This document shows positions 17,663 to 26,519 of a DNA stretch of 64,000 bases, in pieces. The DNA comes from Leptospira soteropolitanensis (GTDB taxonomy: Bacteria > Spirochaetota > Leptospiria > Leptospirales > Leptospiraceae), in contig NZ_JAMQPN010000008.1 of assembly GCF_026151655.1 (NCBI RefSeq), positions 1 through 64,000 on the forward strand. The letters run 5' to 3'. Under the pieces are notes generated by a model. It did no database searches, was not told where the DNA came from, and saw only the letters and a list, made by a program, of their open reading frames with translations. The first letter of the stretch is position 1. Every line of letters starts with the position of its first letter. A program made the position numbers and the translations under genes.

Positions 17663-19465
17663 GTGAAACGAGAAACTATATTCTGGGACCTCACCCTAAA
17701 ACTCGAAGCGTTCACTCACACGGTTCCTGTACCTTTTGCAGTATATTATGCCATCATCACTCAAAAAATGGAGCCAGAACATTGGAAAATCTTCATTGCC
17801 CTTTGTGTGGTATTTGCAACAGGAATAGGTTTACTTGGTACCTTTGTTCGCCACCTCCTTGTTAAATTTGTCTTCGCAAAAATAGAAAGAATACCCATCG
17901 CAACACCAGGAGTTTCCACTTTAACCAAAGAAGAAATGGATTATGCTAAATCCGTAAAAATATTATTATTCCGATACCCTCTATTAGAAGCAATTATTAT
18001 CGTAATACGTTGGTTATCTGGTGTAATACCAATTAGTTTTTTATTCTTTTATTTAGTGGCTTATATGCCATCAGTACTTCGTTCAGCAATTTTTACGTTT
18101 GTAATGATTACTCCAATATCATTCGTAACGTATTATTTCATATCGGAAAGTTGTATTCGCCCTCTCTTCGACCTTCCCCAAATCAAAAACATTGAACTAC
18201 AAGAAAAAGATATTCCAAAGTTCAATTATTTCACAAGGATCCTTGTTGCTTTTTTCAGTTTGGCAACTCTTCCCTTTGTCATTTTTTCTTACATTCTCTA
18301 TTCGCTGGCGATGGGTGAAATCGCAGTCCAGGATCCAATGATTCCTATTGTCACTGTTTCCTTTATTTTCATCATTCCACTGATTGTTTGTTCCTATGTA
18401 GTAGCAAAGTCTGTAAACGAAGGTTTAAACGAAACAAGCGGGTCTTTGGGAGAACTCGCAAAAGGAAATTTTGATGTGGTTGTCACTCCGAAATCTAGTG
18501 ATGATTTTGCCAAACAAGCCTTTTACTTAAATTCAGTCATTGGCAAACTAAAAGGAATGTATGAGGAAATCAGAAATTTAAATGAAGGGTTGGAAGAAAA
18601 AGTCAAACAGCGAACCAATGAGCTCAATAAGTCCTTACAAGATATTAGCAATTTAAAAATCCAACAAGATGGTGATTATTTTCTCACCTATCAACTATTA
18701 AATCCTCTTGCTATTAAAGATATAGAGAGTAACCAACTGGAAGTGGATCATTTAGTCCGGCAGAAAAAAGTATTCGAATACAAAAACCAAAGGTATGACA
18801 TAGGGGGAGACATTAATATTTCCCATTCCATTACCTTACAGAAGAGAAGATTCTTATTATTTGCCAATGCAGATGCTATGGGTAAGTCTATGCAAGGTGC
18901 TGGTGGAGCTTTGGTGTTTGGTGCTGTTTTTCAATCCATCGTCCAAAGGACAAAATCGGATCAGGGTTACCAAGCCTTGGGACCTGAAGATTGGCTAAAA
19001 AACAATCTCCAAGAAATGCATATGATCTTTGAAGCCTTTGATGGAACTATGCTCGTTTCACTTACAATGGGTTTATTAGAAGAGGATACCGGGAAACTGT
19101 ATTTTTTAAATGCAGAGCATCCCCCTATCGTTTTATACAGAAATAGAAAGGCTGAATACTTACAAGCTGATGTATCGTATAGAAAACTCGGCACATTAGG
19201 AGCCGCACCCATTCAAAATATCAAAGAATTCCAACTGCAACCTGGAGATGTACTGATCATTGGGTCTGACGGAAAGGATGACATTTTACATTTGGATACG
19301 TCTGGAAAATGGGAGGTCCACTCTGATGAAGAGAATTTTCTCCGAATGGTTGAGTCGACACAAGGGAACCTACTTGCGATTACAAAACAAATTGAATCCC
19401 TAGGTCAAATTATAGACGACATTTCGTTAATCCGAATCAGTTACCTGCCCAAAACGATTCCATAA
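17663..19465 (+). CDS. 6TM-HAMP-SpoIIE serine/threonine phosphatase
   Basis: About 600 residues: six membrane helices, a HAMP linker (SGSLGELAKGNFDVVVTP), a coiled coil (EEIRNLNEGLEEKVKQR) and a C-terminal PP2C-type SpoIIE domain with NADAMGKSMQGAGGALV and GSDGKDDI as metal-binding motifs. Such proteins dephosphorylate anti-anti-sigma factors in partner-switching pathways. The start is uncertain. I prefer the GTG at 17663 because AGGTGG precedes it at good spacing. The frame is open from a TTG at 17612 and an ATG at 17627, and a hairpin TCCTCCA-TTCTA-TGGAGGA (17616-17634) lies in that stretch. The 6TM-HAMP layout is shared with the adenylate cyclase 1.5 kb downstream. Confidence 0.85.
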   Translation: MKRETIFWDLTLKLEAFTHTVPVPFAVYYAIITQKMEPEHWKIFIALCVVFATGIGLLGTFVRHLLVKFVFAKIERIPIATPGVSTLTKEEMDYAKSVKILLFRYPLLEAIIIVIRWLSGVIPISFLFFYLVAYMPSVLRSAIFTFVMITPISFVTYYFISESCIRPLFDLPQIKNIELQEKDIPKFNYFTRILVAFFSLATLPFVIFSYILYSLAMGEIAVQDPMIPIVTVSFIFIIPLIVCSYVVAKSVNEGLNETSGSLGELAKGNFDVVVTPKSSDDFAKQAFYLNSVIGKLKGMYEEIRNLNEGLEEKVKQRTNELNKSLQDISNLKIQQDGDYFLTYQLLNPLAIKDIESNQLEVDHLVRQKKVFEYKNQRYDIGGDINISHSITLQKRRFLLFANADAMGKSMQGAGGALVFGAVFQSIVQRTKSDQGYQALGPEDWLKNNLQEMHMIFEAFDGTMLVSLTMGLLEEDTGKLYFLNAEHPPIVLYRNRKAEYLQADVSYRKLGTLGAAPIQNIKEFQLQPGDVLIIGSDGKDDILHLDTSGKWEVHSDEENFLRMVESTQGNLLAITKQIESLGQIIDDISLIRISYLPKTIP

Positions 19466-19532
19466 TCCAAAGGTGACTGTCAAATTCTAACTCCAGACTC
19501 CGAGTTCCGATAGTCCAATACTTGATTCTAAA

Positions 19533-20918
19533 ATGAACCAAACAAAACTAAAACTCCCGATAAAAATGGGATATGGACTCGCCGAAACAGGTATAACAGC
19601 CGTTCAACTTTTTACCCAAATTTACCTCTTAAAATACTACACAGAAATAATAGGTCTAAACTCAAGTTTGGCAGGCATTGCCCTTTCCATTTCGGTGATC
19701 TGGGATGCAGTGAGTGACCCGCTTATGGGAAGAATATCAGATCATACCCATACAAAATGGGGCCGCAGAAGGCCTTATATACTTTTAGGTGGAATCTTAC
19801 TTTCTTTAGCAGTTCTCCTTCTCTTTTCCCCTCCCCACCTAACTACACAAATTGGGAAGTTTTCCTATCTTTTATCCGTTTATCTTTTTGTAAATACTGC
19901 CATGACCATTATTTCTGTTCCACATATTGCCTTAGGCGGTGAACTTAGTTTCGAACGAAATGAAAGGACTTCTGTGTTTGGATGGAGACTGTTCTTTAGT
20001 AATATTGGAATGCTTATTGGGATGATTGTACCCGCGGCTATTTTACAAACCTTAGGTGATGAATTCTCAAAAGAAAACATTATTCTCTCACGCACAACTG
20101 CAGGAGAAATAGTATCTCTAGTCATTTTGCTTTCCTCCATCATTACCTTTCTTGTAACAAAAGGGAAAGATCAAACCGAAGAAAAACCAGAACAAAAAAT
20201 TCCATTTTTTAAAGCGTTTATATCTGTTTTAAAAAACAAAATGTTTCTAATTTTACTTTTTGCCTTTATCATTGCAACAATCGGAAGAACATTCAATTCA
20301 GCCATCGCTCTCTATTACTATGAATATAGACTAGGCCTCAAAGAATCACTTGTAGTAATCAATATACTTCTGCCTTTTTTCCTAGTGCTCCTTCTCTCTA
20401 TTGGATTCTGGGTTTGGATCGCAAAAAAAATTGGTAAAAAGATCCCTGCTTTTCTTGGAGTTTTTGGATTAGGGGTTCTTACTGTCATCGTCTATCCTCT
20501 GTTCCCTTATGGAGAATTACGCCCTCCTCTCATCGCAGCATTTGTTGGTGGAATCTGTGCAGGTTCAATACTCATTATGGATTCTATCCTAACAGATGTT
20601 GTAGATTACGATGAATTCAAAACTGGCGAAAAAAGGGAAGGTTTGTATTTTGGAATTTGGAAGATGGGTGTTAAATTTTCACAAGCATTCGGAATTGCAA
20701 TCACTGGATTTTTGCTAGATATGATTGGATTTCAAAACGGAGCAGTTACACAATCGGAGGAAGTTGGATTCCGCCTTGCCATAATTTTTGGACCAGGTGT
20801 AGGGTTCTTTTTTATTTTGGGTTCCTTACTTTTTTTATTTTTCCCATTAAGCGATACAAAACACATGCAAGTCCAAAGAATCTTATTGAAACGTAATAAA
20901 AAGAGATCCAAGGTATAA
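19533..20918 (+). CDS. GPH-family sugar:cation symporter (MFS)
   Basis: A 461-residue transporter with twelve likely membrane helices. The first cytoplasmic loop motif WDAVSDPLMGRISDH followed by TKWGRRRPYILLG is the hallmark of the glycoside-pentoside-hexuronide (MelB-like) family, in which the Asp residues bind the coupling cation. A second-half loop (DVVDYDEFKTGEKREGLYFG) also matches. The substrate is not predictable. It starts 67 bases after the phosphatase and ends 13 bases before the adenylate cyclase, so the three genes may be co-transcribed. Confidence 0.88.
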   Translation: MNQTKLKLPIKMGYGLAETGITAVQLFTQIYLLKYYTEIIGLNSSLAGIALSISVIWDAVSDPLMGRISDHTHTKWGRRRPYILLGGILLSLAVLLLFSPPHLTTQIGKFSYLLSVYLFVNTAMTIISVPHIALGGELSFERNERTSVFGWRLFFSNIGMLIGMIVPAAILQTLGDEFSKENIILSRTTAGEIVSLVILLSSIITFLVTKGKDQTEEKPEQKIPFFKAFISVLKNKMFLILLFAFIIATIGRTFNSAIALYYYEYRLGLKESLVVINILLPFFLVLLLSIGFWVWIAKKIGKKIPAFLGVFGLGVLTVIVYPLFPYGELRPPLIAAFVGGICAGSILIMDSILTDVVDYDEFKTGEKREGLYFGIWKMGVKFSQAFGIAITGFLLDMIGFQNGAVTQSEEVGFRLAIIFGPGVGFFFILGSLLFLFFPLSDTKHMQVQRILLKRNKKRSKV

Positions 20919-20931
20919 AGAAGATATCTAT

Positions 20932-22500
20932 ATGAAACCTGGCCGCACCTTACAATTCATCGCATTTTTATTGATCTACTTCATTGTCCCTTTTTGCGCC
21001 TGTTTGTTCACTTTATTATTTGCTAATTATACAGCCTCGGCATTTTTACCGGATAAGTTCTTGGCATTATTTGAAGCTACACAAATCAAAAATGATTTAA
21101 CATTATCCGTATTCACTTGGGCTCCATTCCCGATCATAACGCTCATTTTGTTTTTTTATAGTTTGCCAATTGCCAAATTTCTTTTTTCTACCAAAAGTTG
21201 TAACTTTATTTCAGAAGAAAGAGCTCGTCACAGAATCGTCCACTCACCATTGACGATTAGTATTTTAGGATTTATAGGTTGGGAACTTTCTAATTTCCTC
21301 AGTGTTTGTCGTATCGATACACTCTTTCCTGAGGCTCCCCAACAAAGTATCATTACTGTCTCTATTTTATTTGGATTTTGGGGACTTTTTGCTTTTGCTT
21401 TTTCTTATGCCACAACAACCTATTTAAATAAACTTCTAATCATTCCCTGTGTTTTTCCTGAAGGAGGCCTCGGGAAATATGCTCATGGAAAACAATTCTC
21501 CATTGTCACAAAACAATTTATTTTTTGGGCAGCATCTACCCTTTTTCCAATAGTTCTTCTCATATTCGGTTTATTACTTCGAACAAACCAAAATATTCTG
21601 AATCTTCACGAACTTATACATAATGATGTTCTCTTTGAAGTCATTGCAATCATGCTTGTTTTTTCTTTTGCCTTTGCAATGTCCTTCGCATCCAGTTTAC
21701 AACACCCGCTGAACCAAATCGAAAAAGCAACAGAACTTATCAAAGAACAAAAATTCGATACTAGAGTTAAAATTTTTAGTTCCGATGAATTGGGGCTTCT
21801 TGGTGACGCAGTAAACGAAATGGCAGAAGGTCTTGCCGAAAGAGAAAGGATTAAAGATACTTTTGGTAGGATTGTAGACCCAAGAGTAAGAGATTACCTC
21901 CTCTCCAATGAACATAGTTTAGGTGGTAAGGTGGTAGAAGCTTCCATTCTGTTTTCTGACCTGAGAGACTTTACAAAACTTTCAGAAAAACGAAAACCAG
22001 AAGAAGTGTTATATATCCTCAATCGTTATTTTCAGGAAATGAGTAATGCCATTGAAATCCACGGTGGATTTATCAATAAATTTATTGGGGATGCAATTCT
22101 TGCGGTTTTTGGAACTCCTATGCCAATGTCAGACCACGCCGAACGAGCGTTTGCAACTGCCCTGCAAATGCAAAAGAATCTAGATGCACTCAATGCACAG
22201 TTTCTCAAAGAAGGGCTTGCAGAACTAAAAATGGGAATTGGAATCCACACAGGCAGCCTTCTTGTGGGAAATATTGGATCTGCCAATCGAATGGAATTTA
22301 CAGTCATTGGTGATACCGTCAACACTGCTTCTCGCGTGGAGGGTCTCTGCAAAGGTCTGAAAAAAAACCTCCTCCTTACAGAAAATACAACAGCACTTTT
22401 ACCGGAAAGGATTCGATCCCAACTACATTCTGAAGGAGAATACGAGCTCAAAGGAAGGGAATCGAAAGAAAGGATTTATTCTTTTTCTGGAGCAGAATAA
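20932..22500 (+). CDS. Class III adenylate cyclase with 6TM-HAMP input
   Basis: A 522-residue membrane cyclase: six membrane helices (about 1-260), a HAMP domain (QIEKATELIKEQKFDTRV) and a C-terminal catalytic domain from about 330. FSDLRDF (about 341) and GDAILAVFG (about 385) supply the two metal-binding aspartates. The adenine-selecting Lys is in FINKFIGD. In FTVIGDTVNTASR a Thr replaces the usual substrate Asp, with Asn and Arg transition-state residues present. The Lys/Thr pairing is typical of class IIIb cyclases, several of which respond to bicarbonate. It makes cAMP from ATP. The domain layout matches that of the phosphatase upstream. Confidence 0.9.
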   Translation: MKPGRTLQFIAFLLIYFIVPFCACLFTLLFANYTASAFLPDKFLALFEATQIKNDLTLSVFTWAPFPIITLILFFYSLPIAKFLFSTKSCNFISEERARHRIVHSPLTISILGFIGWELSNFLSVCRIDTLFPEAPQQSIITVSILFGFWGLFAFAFSYATTTYLNKLLIIPCVFPEGGLGKYAHGKQFSIVTKQFIFWAASTLFPIVLLIFGLLLRTNQNILNLHELIHNDVLFEVIAIMLVFSFAFAMSFASSLQHPLNQIEKATELIKEQKFDTRVKIFSSDELGLLGDAVNEMAEGLAERERIKDTFGRIVDPRVRDYLLSNEHSLGGKVVEASILFSDLRDFTKLSEKRKPEEVLYILNRYFQEMSNAIEIHGGFINKFIGDAILAVFGTPMPMSDHAERAFATALQMQKNLDALNAQFLKEGLAELKMGIGIHTGSLLVGNIGSANRMEFTVIGDTVNTASRVEGLCKGLKKNLLLTENTTALLPERIRSQLHSEGEYELKGRESKERIYSFSGAE

Positions 22501-22543
22501 AATGATTGAACTTCCTTCTTAAAACTCACAAAATGGAAAGGGA

Positions 22544-22819
22544 ATGAAGGTTGTTCTGAGTATATTTGTGTTTGGACTTTTCTTAGTTTCGTGTAACGAA
22601 ATTAAGTTGGTCAATCGGCAAGATATTTTAGATCTTTTAGAAGGAGATGGGACACAGAATGGATATACATCCTCTGGATCTTCCAATTCATCTTCCAGAT
22701 CATCCACTGACAATGGCAATTCGAACAATTTAAACTATCATGGAATGACTGATTCAGCAACTGGAACCAATACTTACGGTTCTACGGGTTCCACTGTGGG
22801 AAACCCTCTCGGATATTAA
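22544..22819 (+). CDS. Small Ser/Asn/Gly-rich lipoprotein
   Basis: A 91-residue protein with a short signal peptide ending in FLVSC (Cys17) and a mature tail of about 75 residues dominated by Ser, Asn, Gly and Thr, including a GSSNSSSRSSTDNGNSNN-type tract. Such tails are usually disordered surface linkers. It has a good purine-rich ribosome site (GGAAAGGGA). It follows the cyclase by 43 bases and is convergent with the next gene. Function unknown. Confidence 0.75.
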   Translation: MKVVLSIFVFGLFLVSCNEIKLVNRQDILDLLEGDGTQNGYTSSGSSNSSSRSSTDNGNSNNLNYHGMTDSATGTNTYGSTGSTVGNPLGY

Positions 22820-22834
22820 TCACAGATTTTTTTC

Positions 22835-23320
22835 CTATTTGATAAACTCAAAAAAATCATCCATGAGAGGCCTAAAACAAGAACGAATAGTGATTTTGGC
22901 CACCTTTTCATTTTTAGGCCCATAATTCAAAATGATATCATTCGGATCCCGAATGAAGGAAAAGATCTTATTCACCTGAAAATCAGCATGTCCGTCCTGC
23001 ACCTTAATCACATACTCAAATTCGTGTTCGTTAGCGTCTACTTCCCCTATTCCATAGGGAACGTAACATTTGATAAGACCGATGCCTTTCAGCTCTCCCG
23101 TCTCTTGGTTTTCCGATTCAATTTTAGAAAGTTCCGGATCTAATTTGTATTCCAACCATTGTTTGGCTTTTAGATAACTGCGGGTTTTTTGATAGGATTT
23201 GTTGTCTCTTGAGTCTTCTGTGGTTCGGTATTTGGATGATACAATCCAAAGTTTCAAACACATAGAGTTCTGAAAGATAAGGAAAAAGAAAGCAACGAAG
23301 AGGAGTCTTTTTGGCATCAT
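22835..23320 (-). CDS. Exported hypothetical protein
   Basis: A 161-residue protein with an N-terminal signal (MMPKRLLFVAFFFLIFQNSMC), perhaps lipidated at Cys21 although the lipobox is poor. The mature part has three further short Cys-containing or charged beta segments, including IKCYVPYGIG and TIRSCFRPLMDDFF. It overlaps the small upstream gene by four bases (ATGA), indicating translational coupling. No family recognised. Confidence 0.7.
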   Translation of the reverse strand: MMPKRLLFVAFFFLIFQNSMCLKLWIVSSKYRTTEDSRDNKSYQKTRSYLKAKQWLEYKLDPELSKIESENQETGELKGIGLIKCYVPYGIGEVDANEHEFEYVIKVQDGHADFQVNKIFSFIRDPNDIILNYGPKNEKVAKITIRSCFRPLMDDFFEFIK

Positions 23321-23520
23321 TTCAATGCTTCCCTTTCGTCACCCGGCTCGCAAAACAAATCTTCATAAAGATGAAAAATTTTCTCTTTATTGGGAAGTAC
23401 AGGGAAGGGCACTACATTCGGAGGCAAAAGGGATGTGTTCTGGTTTGTTTTTTTGATCTTATGTCTCTTGGACTCGATTCTATCTCTCACCTTTATATTT
23501 TCGGAATTGCCCTCCCCCAT
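23317..23520 (-). CDS. Small hypothetical protein coupled to exported protein
   Basis: A 67-residue basic-then-acidic protein (..SLLPPNVVPFPVLPNKE.. and a C-terminus CEPGDEREALK). The codon pattern is normal for the window, and the stop overlaps the start of the downstream exported-protein gene by ATGA, so I read it as real. The frame extends further to an ATG at 23583, which would add 21 residues and share its start with the opposing gene. I prefer the ATG at 23520. The same DNA also carries a long frame on the other strand, listed among the rejected items. Confidence 0.55.
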   Translation of the reverse strand: MGEGNSENIKVRDRIESKRHKIKKTNQNTSLLPPNVVPFPVLPNKEKIFHLYEDLFCEPGDEREALK

Positions 23521-23581
23521 TCTACAGTGCTCAAATAAAAATTGGATTGAATTTGTCGGGGCATCACTTTCAATCTTGAAC

Positions 23582-23872
23582 ATGCCCGATTTTGATCGTA
23601 TTGATCTTATGAATTATGCCATGTACGGAAATGATTTTGATCCCCAATGGGATGAAATCCGTGCATTTTTAAAAACGAATGTATCTGCTCAAAAAGAGCT
23701 AGAAGAGATTAAAAGAACTGTTCCGAGCCCCCACGTCGGAAAAAAACGTAGAGAGCCTCTCGCCACTGATCCGAGAGATTCGAATACTAGTAGCGGAATG
23801 AACCAAGACGTCAGAACTCCCACCGGGGAATCTTCTACCAAATCTTGGTGGCAAAAAATCTTAGGAGATTGA
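23582..23872 (+). CDS. Small hypothetical protein upstream of plsC
   Basis: A 96-residue soluble protein starting MPDFDRIDLMNYAMYG, acidic at the N-terminus, with a Ser/Thr/Arg-rich middle and a basic aromatic C-terminus (KSWWQKILGD). The frame is open further upstream to 23390, but that part translates into hydrophobic sequence with antisense character, so I take the ATG at 23582. plsC begins two bases after the stop, so the two are one transcript. Function unknown. Confidence 0.65.
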   Translation: MPDFDRIDLMNYAMYGNDFDPQWDEIRAFLKTNVSAQKELEEIKRTVPSPHVGKKRREPLATDPRDSNTSSGMNQDVRTPTGESSTKSWWQKILGD

Positions 23873-23873
23873 A

Positions 23874-24596
23874 ATGGAAAACACCGTAGACCAAGTCAAA
23901 AAGAATGTTGAGAACATCAAAAAGTTTGTAACTCCGTTCTTCAATTTGGCAGTAAACACAACAGTCTACGGTTACCATAACATTGTGCCGAATGGCAAAC
24001 TCATTCTCACGTGCAATCATAGAAGCGATATGGATCCTTTCGTAATTGGTTCTGTGTTCCCAAGATTTATTTCTTGGATTGCTGCAGAGTATACCACTCG
24101 CATTCCTCTCTTCAAAGACCTGGTAGAAAAAACAGGAACCATTCCTATGGCCATCGATGGTAATATCTCTATGGCCAGTATCAAAAAGGTACAACAAGTC
24201 TTTAAAAACGGAGACGTGCTTGGGATTTTTCCAGAAGGCCATGACTATATGGTGCAAAACGATTTTTCTGCACCACTTGCCAATTTCCATTCTGGATTTG
24301 CCGCCTTTAGCCTTCGCAATAAAGTGGACATCCTTCCCACTGTGATCATCCCAGAAGAAGAAACAGTCACCGATTACCCAATCCCTCCCTTGGTTCGTGC
24401 CTTTATGGGGATGCCCAAAGAAGTTTGTGATATCAAACGCCGAGTGGTTTATAAAAAAATCAATGTGGTGTTTGGGGAAGTGATCAAATACGACACTTAC
24501 GCCCACCTGCCTCTTGACAAGGGTATGGTGGAGGTTTCGAACGAGACCAAACGTAGAATGGGTGAATTGCAAAAAGTAGATTATCTGAAAAAATAA
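23874..24596 (+). CDS. plsC: 1-acyl-sn-glycerol-3-phosphate acyltransferase
   Basis: A 240-residue PlsC-family enzyme that adds the second fatty acid to lysophosphatidic acid to make phosphatidic acid at the inner membrane. The catalytic HX4D motif is His49-Asp54 in NHRSDMDPF. FPEGHD at about 118 is the phosphate-binding motif. The length is normal for a short PlsC without an N-terminal membrane helix. A second, more divergent PlsC-like protein lies at 59.4-60.2 kb, so this one may not be the only enzyme for the step. Confidence 0.88.
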   Translation: MENTVDQVKKNVENIKKFVTPFFNLAVNTTVYGYHNIVPNGKLILTCNHRSDMDPFVIGSVFPRFISWIAAEYTTRIPLFKDLVEKTGTIPMAIDGNISMASIKKVQQVFKNGDVLGIFPEGHDYMVQNDFSAPLANFHSGFAAFSLRNKVDILPTVIIPEEETVTDYPIPPLVRAFMGMPKEVCDIKRRVVYKKINVVFGEVIKYDTYAHLPLDKGMVEVSNETKRRMGELQKVDYLKK

Positions 24597-24670
24597 TCGA
24601 ATGCCAATTCAAATTGGCCGAGTATTGACCCCAAATCCACAATATCTTTGTTAATTGATGTTCAACTATA

Positions 24671-24692
24671 AAATCGGCACTATGGCCGATTT
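24671..24692 (-). terminator. Hairpin between convergent plsC and dapF
   Basis: Perfect 8-base arms AAATCGGC and GCCGATTT around a 6-base loop. Read leftward it is followed by TTTATAGTT, fitting termination of dapF. A second small palindrome (GCCAATT-CA-AATTGGC, 24603-24618) lies just after plsC. Confidence 0.6.
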
Positions 24693-24712
24693 ACATTCAA
24701 GGTATATTCTAT

Positions 24713-25555
24713 CTAAACTTCTACCTCTCCAGAAAACACTTCCTTTGCAGGTCCTGTCATCATCACTGATCCGTTTTCTTTCCATTCTATATGAAGGGTT
24801 CCCCCTCTCAGATCAATTTGTACGGATCGTCCCGTTTTTCCATTTAAGATAGAAGCAACGGTTACAGCACAAGCTCCAGTCCCGCAAGCTAAGGTTTCCC
24901 CAGCTCCTCTTTCCCAGGTCCTTTGGTAGAGATGGTCTTTTCCTCGAACAGAAACAAATTCCACGTTCACCCTTCGTGGAAATAATGGATGGTTTTCAAT
25001 CAGAGGGCCAATTTCCCGAACCGGGAAGGCATCGGCATCATCCACATAAATCACACAATGTGGATTTCCCATGCTAACAGCCGTAAAATGATACTGCTTT
25101 CCTTGGACTTCTAATACTTGGTTGATGACTGGATCGTTACCTGCCCATACAATGGGAACTAGTGATGGTTTGAGGATGGGTTCCCCCATATCCACAGTCA
25201 CCATTTCTACTTTTCCGTTGTTTCCCGTTTTTAAGTCGAGGGTGAGGACTCCCTTTCCTGTTTCAATGGTTGGCTTTTGGTTTTTAGTAAGGCCGTGGTC
25301 AAAAACAAATTTTCCCACACAACGAACTCCATTCCCACACATCTCAGAGGAACTTCCATCGGAGTTGTACATGTCCATTTGGAATTCACCGGTTTTTGAA
25401 TTACGAATAAAAATCACCCCATCTCCACCAATTCCAAAATTGCGATCGGATAGTTTTTGGATTTGTTCTGGACTCAGACGGATATCATTTTTCGTGGCAT
25501 CGATATACACGTAGTCATTTCCAATTCCTTCCATTTTGGTGAAGTTAATTTTCAT
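24713..25555 (-). CDS. dapF: Diaminopimelate epimerase
   Basis: A 280-residue enzyme that converts LL- to meso-diaminopimelate for lysine and peptidoglycan synthesis. The two catalytic cysteines are present: Cys73 in [11 protein letters not shown] and the second in [12 protein letters not shown] near residue 222. [15 protein letters not shown] is the family N-terminus. The start at 25555 is supported by GAGAGGAACCG just upstream; the frame is open 17 codons further. Spirochaetes with Leptospira-type murein are expected to need it. Divergent from the methyltransferase gene. Confidence 0.94.
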   Translation of the reverse strand: MKINFTKMEGIGNDYVYIDATKNDIRLSPEQIQKLSDRNFGIGGDGVIFIRNSKTGEFQMDMYNSDGSSSEMCGNGVRCVGKFVFDHGLTKNQKPTIETGKGVLTLDLKTGNNGKVEMVTVDMGEPILKPSLVPIVWAGNDPVINQVLEVQGKQYHFTAVSMGNPHCVIYVDDADAFPVREIGPLIENHPLFPRRVNVEFVSVRGKDHLYQRTWERGAGETLACGTGACAVTVASILNGKTGRSVQIDLRGGTLHIEWKENGSVMMTGPAKEVFSGEVEV

Positions 25556-25667
25556 CGGTTCCTCTCTTATCTCACCCCATGTTTTTTTCACTATGAATGT
25601 TGGCAAGCCAGATCAAGGTTTTTTAGTTTGACCCTTGTTCTCAGTAGTTAGACTGACTCAATAGAGC

Positions 25668-26519
25668 ATGAAATCTTGTATCCTTTGCCAATCTTCCGAG
25701 TCCAAAACCGTTTTCAATGAAAATGGAACCCCCATTTTAGAATGTAAAAACTGCGGTCATGTTTATTCCTCTTATGAACAAGAAGAACATTACGAAGGTT
25801 ATTGGAACGGGGCAGAACAAACCTATGATTTAAAATGGTGGGATGATGCACACCGCGCAGTGTATTCCGATTTTATTTCCACATACTTAAAATCGGATAA
25901 AGGAAACCTTCTCGATGTAGGTTGTGGCCTTGGATTTTTTGTGAAGGCAGTGCTAACCAAAAAGCCAGGTTGGTCTGCCGTTGGTTATGAGATTTCCAAA
26001 CAAGCTGTCAAATTTGCCAACGAACAAAATGGAATGAAAACGGTTTATGCCGGCCTTGTTCAGGATTCCAAACTTCCCAAAGAAAGTTTTGATATCATCA
26101 CTTTATGGGATGTGATCGAACACATTCCCAAACCACATTCTTTACTCACTTACCTACATGGTCTACTGAAACCTGGTGGGATCCTTTTTTTACAAACTCC
26201 AAACTTTCCGATCCAACTTGCCAAAGCAAACTTAAAGGTAAAACTAAAAGGGATGAAGGAAGGTGTTCATTACCTAGAAGCCAAAGACCATGTAAACAAT
26301 TACAAGATGCACACTTTAGCGGAACTGGGAAAACAATGCGGGTTTATTGAACCAAAGTACAAAGTACTTATGCCCATTCTTTCGGTATCAGGTAGCAAAA
26401 GTAAACTTGCCGTTTATTTAAAGTTAGGTTACTATTATTTTACCAAATTAATCTTTACTCTGAGTTTTAGTACCATCAACTGGAACAATACATTATTTTT
26501 GACGCTTAAGAAGCCATAA
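25668..26519 (+). CDS. Class I SAM methyltransferase with N-terminal zinc ribbon
   Basis: A 283-residue protein. A four-cysteine zinc ribbon (Cys4, Cys7, Cys26, Cys29) is followed by a Rossmann-type SAM-binding domain with LLDVGCGLGFF at 81-91, IITLWDVIEHI (motif for the post-I/IV region) and GGILFLQTPN. This layout is typical of Methyltransf_23-type enzymes that modify sugar or lipid intermediates. Its tail overlaps the opposing HAD gene by 27 bases. The substrate is unknown. Confidence 0.85.
   Translation: MKSCILCQSSESKTVFNENGTPILECKNCGHVYSSYEQEEHYEGYWNGAEQTYDLKWWDDAHRAVYSDFISTYLKSDKGNLLDVGCGLGFFVKAVLTKKPGWSAVGYEISKQAVKFANEQNGMKTVYAGLVQDSKLPKESFDIITLWDVIEHIPKPHSLLTYLHGLLKPGGILFLQTPNFPIQLAKANLKVKLKGMKEGVHYLEAKDHVNNYKMHTLAELGKQCGFIEPKYKVLMPILSVSGSKSKLAVYLKLGYYYFTKLIFTLSFSTINWNNTLFLTLKKP

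Noticed and set aside
23390..23581. Upstream extension of the small gene before plsC
   Set aside because: Hydrophobic low-quality translation lying antisense to a frame with normal codon use and ATGA coupling, so I start the rightward gene at 23582.
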